From: Bradyrhizobium sp. Tv2a-2
GTDB taxonomy: Bacteria > Pseudomonadota > Alphaproteobacteria > Rhizobiales > Xanthobacteraceae
Reading direction: 5' to 3'
Length of the DNA stretch: 64,000 bases
Assembly (NCBI RefSeq): GCF_000472425.1
Contig: NZ_AXAI01000003.1
Coordinates: 64,156-128,155 of the forward strand
Under the pieces are notes generated by a model. The model was given only the letters and a program-made list of their open reading frames with translations. It had not been told where the DNA came from and made no database searches. A program made the translations under genes and the position numbers. This document shows, one piece after another, positions 44,863 through 54,267 of this stretch (positions within the stretch are counted from its first letter, which is position 1; the number at the start of each line of letters is the position of its first letter).

Positions 44863-45858
44863 CTAAATCTCCACCACCTGTCCCGGCTTTAGCACCGCAA
44901 ACCGCTCGCGCGGGATCTTCGCCGCGTCGAGCGCCTCGGCCAGCGCCAGCGCCGGTGCGTCGATGGCTTCATCGGTGAGCTGGAACGTGCCGTGGTGATG
45001 AGCGAGCGCGGCTTCCGCCCTGCAATCGGCCAGCGCCTTCACAGCATCGGCCGGATTCATGTGCTGGTCGCGCATGAACCAGCGCGGCTCATAGGCGCCG
45101 ATCGGCAGCAGCGCGAGCCGCAGAGGTCCATGCGCTTCCGCCACATGGCGGAAATGCTTGCCCTCGCCGTAGCCGGAGTCGCCGACGATGTAGATCTTGC
45201 CCGCTTGTGTCTCCAGCACGAAGCTTGCCCACAGCGCGCGGTTGCGGTCGAACATCCCGCGCGCCGACCAATGATGGGTCGGCACCAGAGTCACGGCAAC
45301 GCCACCGCCGATTTCGACGCGGTTGTGCCAGTCGTAGCTCTCCGCTTTGATCGCCACGTCGGCCGCCCGCATGGCGAGATCATTGCCGAGCGGCGTGATC
45401 ACGCGCGGCGCAAATGTCTTGGCGAGCCGTGAGAGCGTCGCAACATCGAGATGGTCGTAATGGCCGTGCGAGACCAGTACGGTGTCGATGCGCGGCAGCG
45501 CCGGGAAGGCAATGCCGGGATCATTGTGCCGCTTCGGCCCGGCCCATCTGACGGGCGACACCCGCATCGACCAGACCGGATCGACCAGGATGTTCAGACC
45601 CGCGGTCTGGATCAGCCAGCTCGCATGGCCGACAAAGGACAGCCGGACCTTGCCGCCATCGACCCGCGGCGGCGGGGTATCGGAAAAGGCGTTATCGACC
45701 CATTCGGGCCATTTCACCCGCTCCCGCTCGCCGCCGAACTGCCAGCGCAGCACCTCGCGCAGCTTCTTTGGCGGCGCGCCCTGGGGATCGAAGAAGCGCT
45801 CCCCGTCAAAATGATCGGATTTGGGTCCGGAATAGGTCTTTTCGTTGCGGCGGCTCAT
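44863..45858 (-). CDS. Metallo-beta-lactamase fold hydrolase (NAPE-PLD-like)
   Basis: A 331-residue metal-dependent hydrolase. The metal motif is SHGHYDHLD with H131, H133, D135 and H136; further ligands are probably the His in PTHHWSARG, the Asp in VGDSGYGEG and the His in ALAHHHGTF. The architecture and the ending DQHMNPADAVKAL match the NAPE-phospholipase D group. The start at 45858 (MSRRNEKTYSGPKSDHFDG) is chosen on conservation. Substrate is unknown. It converges with the SIMPL gene and is divergent from ffh. Confidence 0.88.
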   Translation of the reverse strand: MSRRNEKTYSGPKSDHFDGERFFDPQGAPPKKLREVLRWQFGGERERVKWPEWVDNAFSDTPPPRVDGGKVRLSFVGHASWLIQTAGLNILVDPVWSMRVSPVRWAGPKRHNDPGIAFPALPRIDTVLVSHGHYDHLDVATLSRLAKTFAPRVITPLGNDLAMRAADVAIKAESYDWHNRVEIGGGVAVTLVPTHHWSARGMFDRNRALWASFVLETQAGKIYIVGDSGYGEGKHFRHVAEAHGPLRLALLPIGAYEPRWFMRDQHMNPADAVKALADCRAEAALAHHHGTFQLTDEAIDAPALALAEALDAAKIPRERFAVLKPGQVVEI

Positions 45859-46167
45859 TTCATTCTCGATTGAGCCAGAAAACGCCGTTTCCGCAAGAGG
45901 CAGCCAATCGGCGAGACCGAAACGCACGGCGTTTCGGGCCGAGTTTCCTTGACTTTTTGGCCCTCCGGGGGTTTAACGCAGCCCGTTCATCGGAAAGTGT
46001 ACTCTTTTCGAGCCACCGCCCGGTCCAAGAGGCCGGAGGTCAACGCCCGACAGCGCTGTGCGCCCTCGGGCGCGAATGTGTTTTGTGTGGTGCTTTCGCC
46101 CGGTGTGGAAGCGCTTATTTGGGCGTCATGTCCCGCTGGTCTGCGGGCAGGACAAAGGACAACGGCA
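45859..46167. other. 309-bp region upstream of ffh
   Basis: A good -35 element CTTGACT at 45948-45954 faces ffh, with only a weak -10 (TTTAAC about 45971-45976). This would give a leader of roughly 190 nt that contains GC-rich stems such as GCGCCC / GGGCGC near 46060-46073. I looked for the SRP RNA signature GGAAGGNAGCAGCC and did not find it. No protein gene is convincing here. Confidence 0.5.
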
Positions 46168-47724
46168 TTGTTCGACAATCTGTCGGAAAGGCTTGGCGGC
46201 ATCCTCGATCGTTTGACGGGGCGCGGTGCGCTGACCGAAAAGGACGTCGATGCCGCAATGCGCGAGGTGCGGCGCGCTCTCCTGGAAGCTGACGTCGCGC
46301 TGGAGGTGGTGCGGAGCTTCATCGAGAAGGTCCGCGAGCAGGCGATCGGCGCCACGGTCGTGAAATCGGTCACGCCCGGCCAGATGGTTGTGAAGATCGT
46401 CCATGACGAGCTCGTCGCCACCCTCGGCGCCGACGGTCAGACCATCGACCTCAACGCCGTGCCGCCGGTTCCGATAATGATGGTCGGTCTCCAAGGCTCC
46501 GGCAAAACCACCACCACCGCAAAGCTCGCGCGCCGCCTCACCCAGCGCGACAAGCGCAAGGTGCTGATGGCTTCGCTCGACGTCTACCGTCCGGCGGCCA
46601 TGGAGCAGCTGGCGGTGCTGGGACGCGATCTCGACATCGCGACGCTGCCGATCGTCGAAGGCCAGCAGCCGACTCAGATCGCGAAGCGCGCGATGGAGGC
46701 CGGCAAGCTCGGCGGCTATGACGTCGTGCTGCTCGACACCGCCGGCCGCACCACGCTCGACGAAGAGATGATGGCCGAAGCAGCCGCCATCAAAGCCGCC
46801 GCCAATCCGCATGAAGTGCTGCTGGTCGCCGACGCCCTGACCGGCCAGGACGCGGTCAACCTCGCCCGTTCGTTCGACCAGCGTGTGGGCCTGACCGGCA
46901 TCGTGCTGACCCGCGTCGACGGCGACGGGCGCGGCGGCGCGGCGCTCTCGATGCGCGCGGTCACCGGCAAGCCGATCAAGCTGATCGGCACCGGCGAAAA
47001 GACCGACGCGCTGGAGGAGTTTCACCCCAGCCGTATCGCCGGACGCATCCTCGGCATGGGCGACGTGGTGTCGCTGGTCGAGCGAGCTGCAGCCTCGATC
47101 GACGCCGAGAAGGCCGCACGCACTGCGGAACGCATGCGCAAGGGCCAGTTCGACCTCAACGACATGCGCGAGCAGCTGTCGCAGATGGCGAATATGGGCG
47201 GCATCAGCGGCCTGATGGGCATGATGCCCGGCATTGCCAAGATGAAGAACCAGATCGCGGCCGCCGGCATCGACGACAAGATCCTGAAGCGCCAGGTTGC
47301 GATCATCGACTCCATGACGCGCGACGAGCGGCGCCATCCGGATGTTCTCAAGGCCAGCCGCAAGAAGCGCATTGCCGCCGGCGCCGGCCAAAGCGTCGAA
47401 CAAGTCAACAAGCTCCTCAAGATGCACCGGAACATGGCCGACGTGATGAAGGCCATGGGCTCCGGCAAGCGCGGTCCGCTCGCCGGCATCGCGCAGGCCA
47501 TGGGCTTTGGCGGCGGCGGTGGCGGCATGCCCTCGCCCGAGCAGATGAAGGCGATGGCCGAGAAGATGAAGGGCGGTGGTGGCCTGCCGGAAGGCATGCC
47601 CAATCTGCCGAAAGATCTTCCCCCGGGGCTGCGCACGGGCCTTCCCAACCTGCCCGGGCTCACCGGCCTCAGCGGCAAGCCAACCCTGCCCGGACTCGGC
47701 GGTTTCCCGGGGAAGAAGAAATGA
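46168..47724 (+). CDS. ffh: Signal recognition particle protein Ffh
   Basis: SRP54 GTPase of 518 residues that binds signal sequences and SRP RNA. It starts with TTG at 46168 (MFDNLSERLGGILDRLTG) with AAAGGA nearby; no in-frame ATG fits. The G domain has GLQGSGKTTTTAKLA, DTAGRTTLD and TRVDGDGRGG; the Met-rich M domain begins near LMGMMPGIAKMKNQ. The C terminus has an extra Gly/Met/Pro-rich tail of about 70 residues, common in rhizobial Ffh. It starts a plus-strand run with rpsP, rimM, trmD and rplS. Confidence 0.96.
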   Translation: MFDNLSERLGGILDRLTGRGALTEKDVDAAMREVRRALLEADVALEVVRSFIEKVREQAIGATVVKSVTPGQMVVKIVHDELVATLGADGQTIDLNAVPPVPIMMVGLQGSGKTTTTAKLARRLTQRDKRKVLMASLDVYRPAAMEQLAVLGRDLDIATLPIVEGQQPTQIAKRAMEAGKLGGYDVVLLDTAGRTTLDEEMMAEAAAIKAAANPHEVLLVADALTGQDAVNLARSFDQRVGLTGIVLTRVDGDGRGGAALSMRAVTGKPIKLIGTGEKTDALEEFHPSRIAGRILGMGDVVSLVERAAASIDAEKAARTAERMRKGQFDLNDMREQLSQMANMGGISGLMGMMPGIAKMKNQIAAAGIDDKILKRQVAIIDSMTRDERRHPDVLKASRKKRIAAGAGQSVEQVNKLLKMHRNMADVMKAMGSGKRGPLAGIAQAMGFGGGGGGMPSPEQMKAMAEKMKGGGGLPEGMPNLPKDLPPGLRTGLPNLPGLTGLSGKPTLPGLGGFPGKKK

Positions 47725-47826
47725 GGGGCGCACACTCTCTCACCGTCGTCCTCAGGAACGCGCCTGGAAAGATGACGGACCAACTTTCAATTGATTGAAC
47801 TTCAGACGAACAAACAGGAGAACCAA

Positions 47827-48159
47827 ATGTCAGTCGTCATCCGCCTCGCTCGTGCGGGCACCAAGAAGCGTCCGGTCTATCATGTCGTCGCCGCCGACTC
47901 GCGCTTTCCGCGCGACGGCCGCTTCATCGAGCGCCTCGGTCATTTCAACCCGCTGCTGCCCAAGGACAATGAGGGCCGCCTGAAGCTCGACATGGACAAG
48001 GTCAAGTCGTGGCTCGCCAAGGGTGCGCAGCCGTCGGACCGCGTGATGCGCTTCCTCGACGCCGCTGGCGTGAAAAAGCGCGAAGCCCGCAACAATCCGG
48101 AAAAGGCCGTGCCGCGCAAGGAGCGCAAGGCGCAGGCCGAAGCTGCTGCCAAGGCCTAA
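47827..48159 (+). CDS. rpsP: Ribosomal protein S16
   Basis: Small-subunit protein of 110 residues, starting [20 protein letters not shown] with an AGGAG site nine bases upstream. The typical [15 protein letters not shown] block is present, followed by an alphaproteobacterial basic/Ala-rich C-terminal extension. It lies 102 bp after ffh and 12 bp before rimM. Confidence 0.97.
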   Translation: MSVVIRLARAGTKKRPVYHVVAADSRFPRDGRFIERLGHFNPLLPKDNEGRLKLDMDKVKSWLAKGAQPSDRVMRFLDAAGVKKREARNNPEKAVPRKERKAQAEAAAKA

Positions 48160-48171
48160 TCGCGGTCGCGC

Positions 48172-48699
48172 GTGACGGCGCCCGCACAAGTCTGTGTCGC
48201 CCGGATCGGCGCTGCGCATGGTGTGCGCGGCGCCGTGAAGCTTTGGACCTTCACCGAGGACCCCTTCGCGGTGAAGCGGTACGGGCCGCTCTCAACCAAG
48301 GACGGCACGCGGAAGTTTGAGATCGCAAGCGCGCGGGAGGCCAAGGACCACCTGGTCGCGCAATTCAGGGGGATAGCGACGCGCGACGAAGCGGAGCGCC
48401 TCAACGGCCTGGAGCTTTATGTCCCCCGTGACAAGCTGCCGGCCGCTGACGAGGATGAATATTACCACGCCGACCTGATCGGGCTTGCCGCTGTTACCAC
48501 GACGGAAGAGTTGCTCGGCCGTGTCGTCGCCATTCACAATTTCGGCGCCGGCGACATCCTGGAAATCGCGCCGCCACAGGGCGCGACCATGCTGCTGCCC
48601 TTCACCAATGCCGTGGTGCCGACGGTCGATATCGCCGGCGGCCGTGTGCTGATCGAATTGCCGCAGGAAGTCGAGGGTGACGGGCCGGAGGCTGGCTGA
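48172..48699 (+). CDS. rimM: 16S rRNA processing protein RimM
   Basis: 30S maturation factor of 175 residues that works with S19 in head assembly. It starts with GTG ([20 protein letters not shown]) 12 bp after rpsP. The RimM core ([10 protein letters not shown]) is followed by the PRC barrel, with [10 protein letters not shown] and [14 protein letters not shown]. It ends 119 bp before an inserted oxidoreductase gene rather than next to trmD. Confidence 0.95.
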   Translation: MTAPAQVCVARIGAAHGVRGAVKLWTFTEDPFAVKRYGPLSTKDGTRKFEIASAREAKDHLVAQFRGIATRDEAERLNGLELYVPRDKLPAADEDEYYHADLIGLAAVTTTEELLGRVVAIHNFGAGDILEIAPPQGATMLLPFTNAVVPTVDIAGGRVLIELPQEVEGDGPEAG

Positions 48700-48818
48700 G
48701 TAGCCAATACCGGCTGCAATCGCGTAAGCTCCCTCCTTCGTCTCTCGCGAAACCCAGGACCTATGCTTATGGGTCCCGGCTGTTCGGCCCGGACGACAGA
48801 GAGTTTGGAATCTGGCAC

Positions 48819-49901
48819 ATGCCCAAAACCCACAAAGCCTGGCGGCTGCACGCGCACAACGATCTGCGCTTCGATACGGTTGAAACTGTGCCTCCCGCGC
48901 CGGATGGCGTGCTGGTGCGCATCGAGGCGGCCATGGTGCTGTCCTATATGGGCCGCGTGCTCACGGGCGCGGTGCCCTACAGCCTGCCGCCGATGCCCTT
49001 CGTGCCCGGCACCAACGCCATCGGTCGGGTGGTCGGGACCGGCGGCGATGTCAGCCATGTGCAGAGCGGCGACCGGGTTTTCCTGAGCCCGCATCTTCGC
49101 GCCGATGTGCCCGACCGCGAGCCGCCGCAGATCCTGATCGGACTCACTGCAACCGTGACCACGGATGCGGCGCTTGCATTGCAGACGCGCTGGCGCGACG
49201 GCGTGTTCGCGGAAATCGCGCATTGGCCTGCCGCCTGCGTCACACCGCTGTCGAGCCTCGACGACAGGCCCGCGACCGAGCTGATCGGATTGGCCAAGCT
49301 CATCGTGCCTTTCGGCGGCTTGCAGCGAACCGGCTTGCGTGGCGGACAGACCGTCATCATCAACGGCGCGACCGGCTATTTCGGCTCGGGCGCCGTGATG
49401 CTTGCGGTTGCGATGGGCGCGGGCCGCGTCGTCGCGGTCGGGCGCAAACAGGCCGCGCTGGAGCAATTGCGCGACGCCTTCGGCCCGCGCGTGATCCCAG
49501 CTGTCGCGACGGGCGACCCGGCCATGGACCTCCCCACCATCCGCCGCGCCGCGGGTGGCGGCGCCGATGTCGCGCTCGATCTCCTGGGTAGCGCCAAGAG
49601 CACCGCGACCACGCTCTCGACCTTGCGTGCGCTCAAACGCGGCGGGCGACTGGTGCTGATGGGCAGCGCAGAGGTGCCGCTGGAATTGTCATTCCGCGAG
49701 ATGCTGGCAAATGACTGGGAGGTGGTCGGGCAATTCATGTACGAGCGCACCGCGCCCGGCGAGCTCGCAACCCTCGCTGCCGAGAACCTGCTCGACCTGA
49801 AGAAGATCGTCGTGACGAGTTTTCCGCTCGCCGATTTCAAACGCGCCGTCGAGGCCGCCGCCCTGATGCAGGGCCTCGACCTTACGGCTGTAATCCCATG
49901 A
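48819..49901 (+). CDS. MDR-superfamily oxidoreductase lacking zinc ligands
   Basis: A 360-residue medium-chain dehydrogenase/reductase. It has the GroES-like N-terminal domain and a Rossmann motif [21 protein letters not shown], typical of quinone oxidoreductase-like members. The catalytic zinc motif GHE is replaced by [10 protein letters not shown], and the four-cysteine structural lobe is absent, so it is a zinc-free NADPH-type enzyme. It lies between rimM and trmD, which are neighbours in most bacteria; a REP-like trace precedes it (48728-48800). Substrate unknown. Confidence 0.85.
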   Translation: MPKTHKAWRLHAHNDLRFDTVETVPPAPDGVLVRIEAAMVLSYMGRVLTGAVPYSLPPMPFVPGTNAIGRVVGTGGDVSHVQSGDRVFLSPHLRADVPDREPPQILIGLTATVTTDAALALQTRWRDGVFAEIAHWPAACVTPLSSLDDRPATELIGLAKLIVPFGGLQRTGLRGGQTVIINGATGYFGSGAVMLAVAMGAGRVVAVGRKQAALEQLRDAFGPRVIPAVATGDPAMDLPTIRRAAGGGADVALDLLGSAKSTATTLSTLRALKRGGRLVLMGSAEVPLELSFREMLANDWEVVGQFMYERTAPGELATLAAENLLDLKKIVVTSFPLADFKRAVEAAALMQGLDLTAVIP

Positions 49902-49911
49902 GTCGAAGCCG

Positions 49912-50646
49912 ATGAGCGGGACTCCAATCTGGCGGGCAACCGTACTGACGCTATTCCCGGACATGTTTCCGGGTCCGCTTGGTGTCAGCCTGGCCGGCAA
50001 GGCGCTCGCCACGGGGCTCTGGGCGCTCGAGGCGCGCGACATCCGCGCTTCCGCAACCGACAGGCATCGCAGCGTCGACGACACACCGGCAGGCGGCGGC
50101 CCCGGCATGGTGCTGCGGGCCGATGTCCTGGCGGCGGCGATCGATGCCGCCGATATCGGGCCGGACCGGCCGCGGCTGCTGATGAGCCCGCGGGGTCGGC
50201 CATTGGCCCAGCCCCTGGTGCGGGAACTCGCCGAAGGTCCCGGCGCCCTGATCGTCTGTGGCCGCTTCGAGGGGGTCGACCAGCGGGTGATCGAGGCAAG
50301 GGGCCTCGAGGAGGTTTCGATCGGCGATTACGTGCTGTCCGGCGGCGAGATTGCTGCCATGGCTCTGATCGATGCCTGCGTCCGGCTGCTGCCGGGGGTC
50401 ATGGGCAAGGCGGACTCGGCGGCTGAAGAAAGCTTTTCTTCTCCCCTACTTGAATACCCGCAATACACCCGTCCGCAGCTGTTCGAAGGACGCCCGATCC
50501 CCGAAATCCTCACTTCCGGCGACCATGCCAAGGTTGCGGCCTGGCGGAAGACTGAAGCCGAGTCACTGACCCGGGCCCGACGCCCGGATCTCTGGGCCCA
50601 GCGGCCTAATACGGGTGGCCGCACAAAAAACACGACAGACGGGTGA
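49912..50646 (+). CDS. trmD: tRNA (guanine37-N1)-methyltransferase
   Basis: SPOUT-class enzyme of 244 residues that makes m1G37 to prevent frameshifting. It starts [20 protein letters not shown], and the trefoil-knot AdoMet site reads [18 protein letters not shown] with [11 protein letters not shown]; the C-terminal part has the conserved YTRP. It starts 10 bp after the MDR gene, so it is co-transcribed with it. Confidence 0.96.
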   Translation: MSGTPIWRATVLTLFPDMFPGPLGVSLAGKALATGLWALEARDIRASATDRHRSVDDTPAGGGPGMVLRADVLAAAIDAADIGPDRPRLLMSPRGRPLAQPLVRELAEGPGALIVCGRFEGVDQRVIEARGLEEVSIGDYVLSGGEIAAMALIDACVRLLPGVMGKADSAAEESFSSPLLEYPQYTRPQLFEGRPIPEILTSGDHAKVAAWRKTEAESLTRARRPDLWAQRPNTGGRTKNTTDG

Positions 50647-50671
50647 CAAACGCTGGGCTTTGCCTTATAGG
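50643..50671 (+). promoter_or_regulatory. Internal promoter candidate for rplS
   Basis: GTGACA (50643-50648), a 17-bp spacer, and TATAGG (50666-50671) resemble a sigma-70 promoter overlapping the trmD stop. It would give rplS a leader of about 90 nt and output independent of the upstream genes. Confidence 0.4.
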
Positions 50672-50768
50672 AGCGGCCAATCCGACAAGTCGCAGGATGA
50701 TAGGACGCTCGCGCTAGCCCGCGCTTGAACTCAAAGCCGCCGGGCGCGCCGCCGATGGAGATTTAGCC

Positions 50769-51149
50769 GTGAACCTGATTCAGCAGCTCGAAAAAGAGCA
50801 GTACGACAAGCTTGCCGCCACCAAGGAAATCCCGGATTTCGCGCCTGGCGACACCGTGATCGTCAACGTCAAGGTGGTCGAAGGCGACCGCACCCGCGTG
50901 CAGGCCTATGAAGGCGTCTGCATCGGCCGCTCTGGCCAGGGCATCAATGAGAGCTTCACCGTGCGCAAGATTTCGTACGGCGAGGGCGTAGAGCGCGTGT
51001 TCCCGGTGCTGTCGCCGATGATCGACTCGATCAAGGTTGTGCGCCGCGGCAAGGTTCGCCGTGCCAAGCTTTATTATCTCCGCAATCTGCGCGGCAAGTC
51101 GGCCCGGATTGTCGAGAAGCAGGACCGCGCCACGGCGGTTGGCGAGTAA
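50769..51149 (+). CDS. rplS: Ribosomal protein L19
   Basis: Large-subunit protein of 126 residues at the subunit interface. It starts with GTG ([15 protein letters not shown]), has the signature [20 protein letters not shown] and the [23 protein letters not shown] segment. It lies 122 bp after trmD and ends 22 bp before a strong terminator that closes the run from ffh. Confidence 0.96.
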   Translation: MNLIQQLEKEQYDKLAATKEIPDFAPGDTVIVNVKVVEGDRTRVQAYEGVCIGRSGQGINESFTVRKISYGEGVERVFPVLSPMIDSIKVVRRGKVRRAKLYYLRNLRGKSARIVEKQDRATAVGE

Positions 51150-51171
51150 GCGCCAGCTCTCAGAGTTGACG

Positions 51172-51201
51172 AAAAGCGCGGGGCTGGCCCCGCGCTTTTT
51201 T
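51172..51201 (+). terminator. Intrinsic terminator after rplS
   Basis: AAAAGCGCGGGG (51172-51183) and CCCCGCGCTTTT (51188-51199) form a perfect 12-bp stem with a CTGG loop, followed by more T. It ends the ffh-rplS series. Confidence 0.93.
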
Positions 51202-51518
51202 GTTGGCGCGTTCCTATGTAATGGCGGAAATCACGCCTTCCGCTGGTCATGCGGACCAGAGCAGGTCCGCCGATCGATCGATTGTCCCAGCCGCAAGGCC
51301 TGTGTTAGAAATTTAGAATGGTTTTGGATTCAACCAGCGTGGCCTGCCGGCGCATCGTGATCGACGATCGCTCGCGCCTGCCCAGCCGCTTCTTCGGCCG
51401 TTTCGCGACGTCTGCGACGTCGGAGCTTACGCGCGCGTTTTGACGCAAACCGCTTCCTGTCATTTCCCGGCGCCTACACGCCACCCGATCACAAAATTTA
51501 TGCCTGGAGCTTGTGCTC
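51202..51518 (+). other. 317-bp region upstream of leuC with a possible small ORF
   Basis: Between the rplS terminator and leuC there is a short frame at 51318-51443 (41 residues, MVLDSTSVACRRIVIDD...), without a Leu run, so it is not a classical leu attenuator peptide; its reality is doubtful. TTTAGAA at 51312-51318 is a perfect left half of an Irr/ICE box but the right half is poor. TTGACG at 51438-51443 could be a -35 for leuC. No other gene is seen. Confidence 0.4.
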
Positions 51519-52925
51519 ATGTCCAAACCGACCACGCTGTACGACAAGATCTGGAACGACCACCTGGTGCACGAAGCCGAAGACGGCACCTGCTTGCTCT
51601 ATATCGACCGCCATCTGGTCCATGAGGTGACCTCGCCGCAGGCCTTCGAAGGCCTGCGCGTGACCGGCCGCAAGGTCCACGCGCCGGAGAAGACGCTCGC
51701 CGTCGTCGACCACAACGTGCCGACCACCGATCGCACCAAACCGAACCCCGACCCCGAGAGCATCGAGCAGATCCGCGCGCTCGCCGACAATGCGCGCGAT
51801 TTCGGCATCGAATATTACAACGAGTTCGACAAGCGCCAGGGCATCGTCCACGTCATCGGCCCCGAGCAGGGCTTTACGCTGCCCGGCACCACCATCGTCT
51901 GCGGCGACAGCCACACCTCGACCCACGGCGCTTTCGGTGCGCTGGCGCATGGCATCGGCACGTCTGAAGTGGAGCATGTGCTGGCGACCCAGACGCTGAT
52001 CCAGAAGAAGGCGAAAAACATGCGCGTGCTCGTCGACGGCAAACTGCCTGACGGCGTGACCGCGAAGGACATCATCCTCGCCATCATCGGTGAGATCGGC
52101 ACCGCCGGCGGCACCGGCTATGTGCTGGAATATGCCGGCGAGGCGATCCGTTCGTTGTCGATGGAAGGCCGCATGACCGTTTGCAACATGTCGATCGAGG
52201 GCGGCGCGCGCGCGGGTCTGGTCGCACCGGACCAGAAGGCTTACGACTTCCTGCGCGGTCGACCAAAATCGCCCAAGGGTGCCGACTGGGACGCGGCGAT
52301 GCGTTACTGGGAGCGGCTTCGCTCCGATGACAATGCGCATTTCGACCATGAGATCAGGCTCGATGCTGCCAAGCTGCCGCCGATCGTCACCTGGGGCACA
52401 TCACCCGAGGACGTTATCTCGGTCACCGGATTCGTGCCCGACCCTGACAAGATCGAGGACGAGGCCAAGCGCATCTCCAAGCATCGCGCGCTGAAATACA
52501 TGGGGCTCGCGGCTGGGACCAAGGTCACCGACATCAAGCTCGACCGTGTCTTCATCGGCTCCTGCACCAACGGTCGCATCGAGGATCTGCGCGCAGCCGC
52601 CAAGATCGCCGAGGGCAAGACGGTCAACGCCAACGTCAACGCCATGATCGTGCCGGGCTCCGGCATCGTGAAGGAGCAGGCGGAGGCCGAAGGGCTGGAC
52701 AAGATCTTCCTCGAGGCCGGTTTCGAATGGCGCGAGCCCGGCTGCTCGATGTGCCTTGCCATGAATCCCGACAAGCTCAGGCCCGAAGAGCGCTGCGCCT
52801 CGACCTCGAACCGCAACTTCGAGGGCCGCCAGGGCTTCAAGGGCCGTACGCATCTGGTGTCGCCCGCGATGGCGGCAGCGGCCGCGATCGCCGGGCACTT
52901 CGTCGATGTCAGGGACTGGCGGTAA
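51519..52925 (+). CDS. leuC: 3-isopropylmalate dehydratase large subunit
   Basis: Aconitase-family 4Fe-4S enzyme subunit of 468 residues that isomerises 2- to 3-isopropylmalate in leucine synthesis. Cluster cysteines are in [13 protein letters not shown] and in [12 protein letters not shown]. The start [17 protein letters not shown] is the family start; a GTG two codons upstream is possible. The partner leuD lies 1.9 kb downstream with small genes between. Confidence 0.97.
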   Translation: MSKPTTLYDKIWNDHLVHEAEDGTCLLYIDRHLVHEVTSPQAFEGLRVTGRKVHAPEKTLAVVDHNVPTTDRTKPNPDPESIEQIRALADNARDFGIEYYNEFDKRQGIVHVIGPEQGFTLPGTTIVCGDSHTSTHGAFGALAHGIGTSEVEHVLATQTLIQKKAKNMRVLVDGKLPDGVTAKDIILAIIGEIGTAGGTGYVLEYAGEAIRSLSMEGRMTVCNMSIEGGARAGLVAPDQKAYDFLRGRPKSPKGADWDAAMRYWERLRSDDNAHFDHEIRLDAAKLPPIVTWGTSPEDVISVTGFVPDPDKIEDEAKRISKHRALKYMGLAAGTKVTDIKLDRVFIGSCTNGRIEDLRAAAKIAEGKTVNANVNAMIVPGSGIVKEQAEAEGLDKIFLEAGFEWREPGCSMCLAMNPDKLRPEERCASTSNRNFEGRQGFKGRTHLVSPAMAAAAAIAGHFVDVRDWR

Positions 52926-53025
52926 CGCGCTTTTGCTAAAGTCCGCCCGGCTTTGGCAACGACTCGTTAAAGGACCCTCGGCACACTCGCTCCTTGCGCA
53001 GGCTTATCTCGCGCAAGGAGCGGCC

Positions 53026-53259
53026 ATGGCTGACAAATCTCGATATGTCGACTTGATCGGCGATGCCACGCGGCAAAAGCGGAGGCGGCGTGAGGAAAGC
53101 CACGTCGTCGCCAAGACCGTGTTCGATGAGCCCGAGGAGCCACAGCCCGAACGGCGGCTGAGTAACTGGCCTCCGGCGCGCTTCGCGAAGTGGCGGCTGG
53201 AGAATATCACGCCGTGGAAGATGAAGGTGAAGGGCTGGACGTACAAGGACTGGACCTGA
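53026..53259 (+). CDS. Small conserved hypothetical protein
   Basis: A 77-residue basic protein that I do not recognise: MADKSRYVDLIGDATRQKRR at the N terminus and a Trp/Lys-rich C terminus (WPPARFAKWRLENITPWKMK). The start is fixed by AAGGAG six bases upstream; earlier in-frame codons back to 52906 lack support. It is 100 bp after leuC, soluble, and followed by a hairpin terminator. Charge suggests nucleic acid or ribosome contact, as inference only. Confidence 0.7.
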   Translation: MADKSRYVDLIGDATRQKRRRREESHVVAKTVFDEPEEPQPERRLSNWPPARFAKWRLENITPWKMKVKGWTYKDWT

Positions 53260-53315
53260 GGCGCCAGCGGCAAGTCGCGCACCGCCGACGAGTCCTCCAT
53301 CGTTCCGGGGCACAA

Positions 53316-53338
53316 GGGCGCCTGATCGGCGCCCTCTT
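53316..53338 (+). terminator. Hairpin terminator after the 77-residue gene
   Basis: GGGCGCC (53316-53322) and GGCGCCC (53328-53334) form a perfect 7-bp stem with a TGATC loop followed by TCTT. It is shared with the convergent His-rich gene that ends at 53351. Confidence 0.6.
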
Positions 53339-53350
53339 CATGTCAGCCGT

Positions 53351-53596
53351 TCACCGATAATGCCGGTGGTGCCAGTGCCGATGGTGCCAATAGCGGTGAT
53401 GCCAATGGCGATGGTGCCAGCCGCGATGATGCCAGTGATGGTGCCAACCCACCTCGGTGGTCACTTTCGCGCTGTTCTGCACGGCGGTCGCCGCCGCTGG
53501 ATTGCTCAGCGAAAGCGCCGCCGCACGTTCGATCGGCGCAGTCAGCACGAATGCTGCCCCGACCGCGGCAAGCCCCAAGATCCTCATCCCGTTCAT
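53351..53596 (-). CDS. Exported His/Trp pentapeptide-repeat protein
   Basis: An 81-residue product with a signal peptide (MRILGLAAVGAAFVLTAP, cleavage after RAAA) and a C-terminal stretch at residues 51-81 in which Trp recurs about every five residues (WHHRH-type units). Sixteen of those 31 residues are His. GGGAG before 53596 supports the start; upstream codons to 53662 are likely untranslated. His-rich exported proteins often bind Ni, Zn or Cu, but this is inference; I know no characterised homologue. Confidence 0.7.
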   Translation of the reverse strand: MNGMRILGLAAVGAAFVLTAPIERAAALSLSNPAAATAVQNSAKVTTEVGWHHHWHHRGWHHRHWHHRYWHHRHWHHRHYR

Positions 53597-53735
53597 TCCG
53601 ATTTTCTCCCACCCGATGTCGCGCAGATGACGCACGCTCATCGTGCGCTCCTCACGGAGCAAACTTGAACATGGGGGAGTTGAATGCGGCCTGAACAGTC
53701 TTGCCGCAGAGATGAACGATGCAATTCGCGGCGCG

Positions 53736-53835
53736 CTAAAGCGCGATGAGATTTGGTTGAATCCTCATCGCGCTTTTGGTCTTTGATTGAGCATGATCTT
53801 TCCGGAAAACCGCTGCACACTTTTCCGGATCATGC
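53736..53835. repeat. 100-bp intergenic repeat, copy B
   Basis: This copy is nearly identical to 922-1021 over its whole length, with a few substitutions, in the same orientation. It contains the same two inverted repeats and lies just downstream of a minus-strand gene ending at 53837, so it may also terminate that transcript. Confidence 0.85.
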
Positions 53836-53836
53836 G

Positions 53837-54154
53837 TTAGCCGGGCCGCCAGAAACAATGCATGCGCGGCACGATGACGGTGCCACTCGGCCGATATTCC
53901 TGCACATAGGTGGCATTGCATTCGCGCACGGCGTTCGGGCCGGGAAAATAGCGCGGGTACACCTCGGGCGGGGCTTCATAGTTCGGATAGATGCGCAGCC
54001 GCGGCGTCCTGCGCGCCGGCGGAACAGGGGCATCGGTCGGCGCCGCTTGCGCGACGCGCACACCAGAGGACGCGCTCTGCGCCCGGCTGGCTTGCGATGG
54101 CAGGACAAGCGCCCCCGCCAGGAAAACCGTAACTACCACCCCGATTGCCTTCAT
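53837..54154 (-). CDS. Small exported hypothetical protein
   Basis: A 105-residue protein with a signal peptide (MKAIGVVVTVFLAGALVLPS, cleavage near SRAQS), a Pro-rich middle (APTDAPVPPARRTP) and a C-terminal segment with two Cys (VRECNATYVQEYRPS, MHCFWRPG) that could form a disulfide. ATG 54154 is preferred over GTG 54163. No function recognised; similar short proteins are frequent in Bradyrhizobium. Confidence 0.65.
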   Translation of the reverse strand: MKAIGVVVTVFLAGALVLPSQASRAQSASSGVRVAQAAPTDAPVPPARRTPRLRIYPNYEAPPEVYPRYFPGPNAVRECNATYVQEYRPSGTVIVPRMHCFWRPG

Positions 54155-54267
54155 TACGTTCACCCGAATTTATCCCCGCGTTAACTTCTAGCATCCGCCA
54201 TCGGGCGCAGCCAGCCCCGTCACAAAAGCGAGATGCAGAGTTGCCGAAGGCGCGCTAAACAGGAGTC

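Noticed and set aside
45859..46167. SRP RNA gene next to ffh
   Set aside because: I searched by eye for the conserved GGAAGGNAGCAGCC loop and its partner and did not find it in this gap or elsewhere in the window.
46126..47733. Long antisense frame of 535 codons on the minus strand over ffh
   Set aside because: It is fully antisense to a gene with intact GTPase motifs, has no family motif of its own, and long antisense frames are expected from the strong third-position GC bias.
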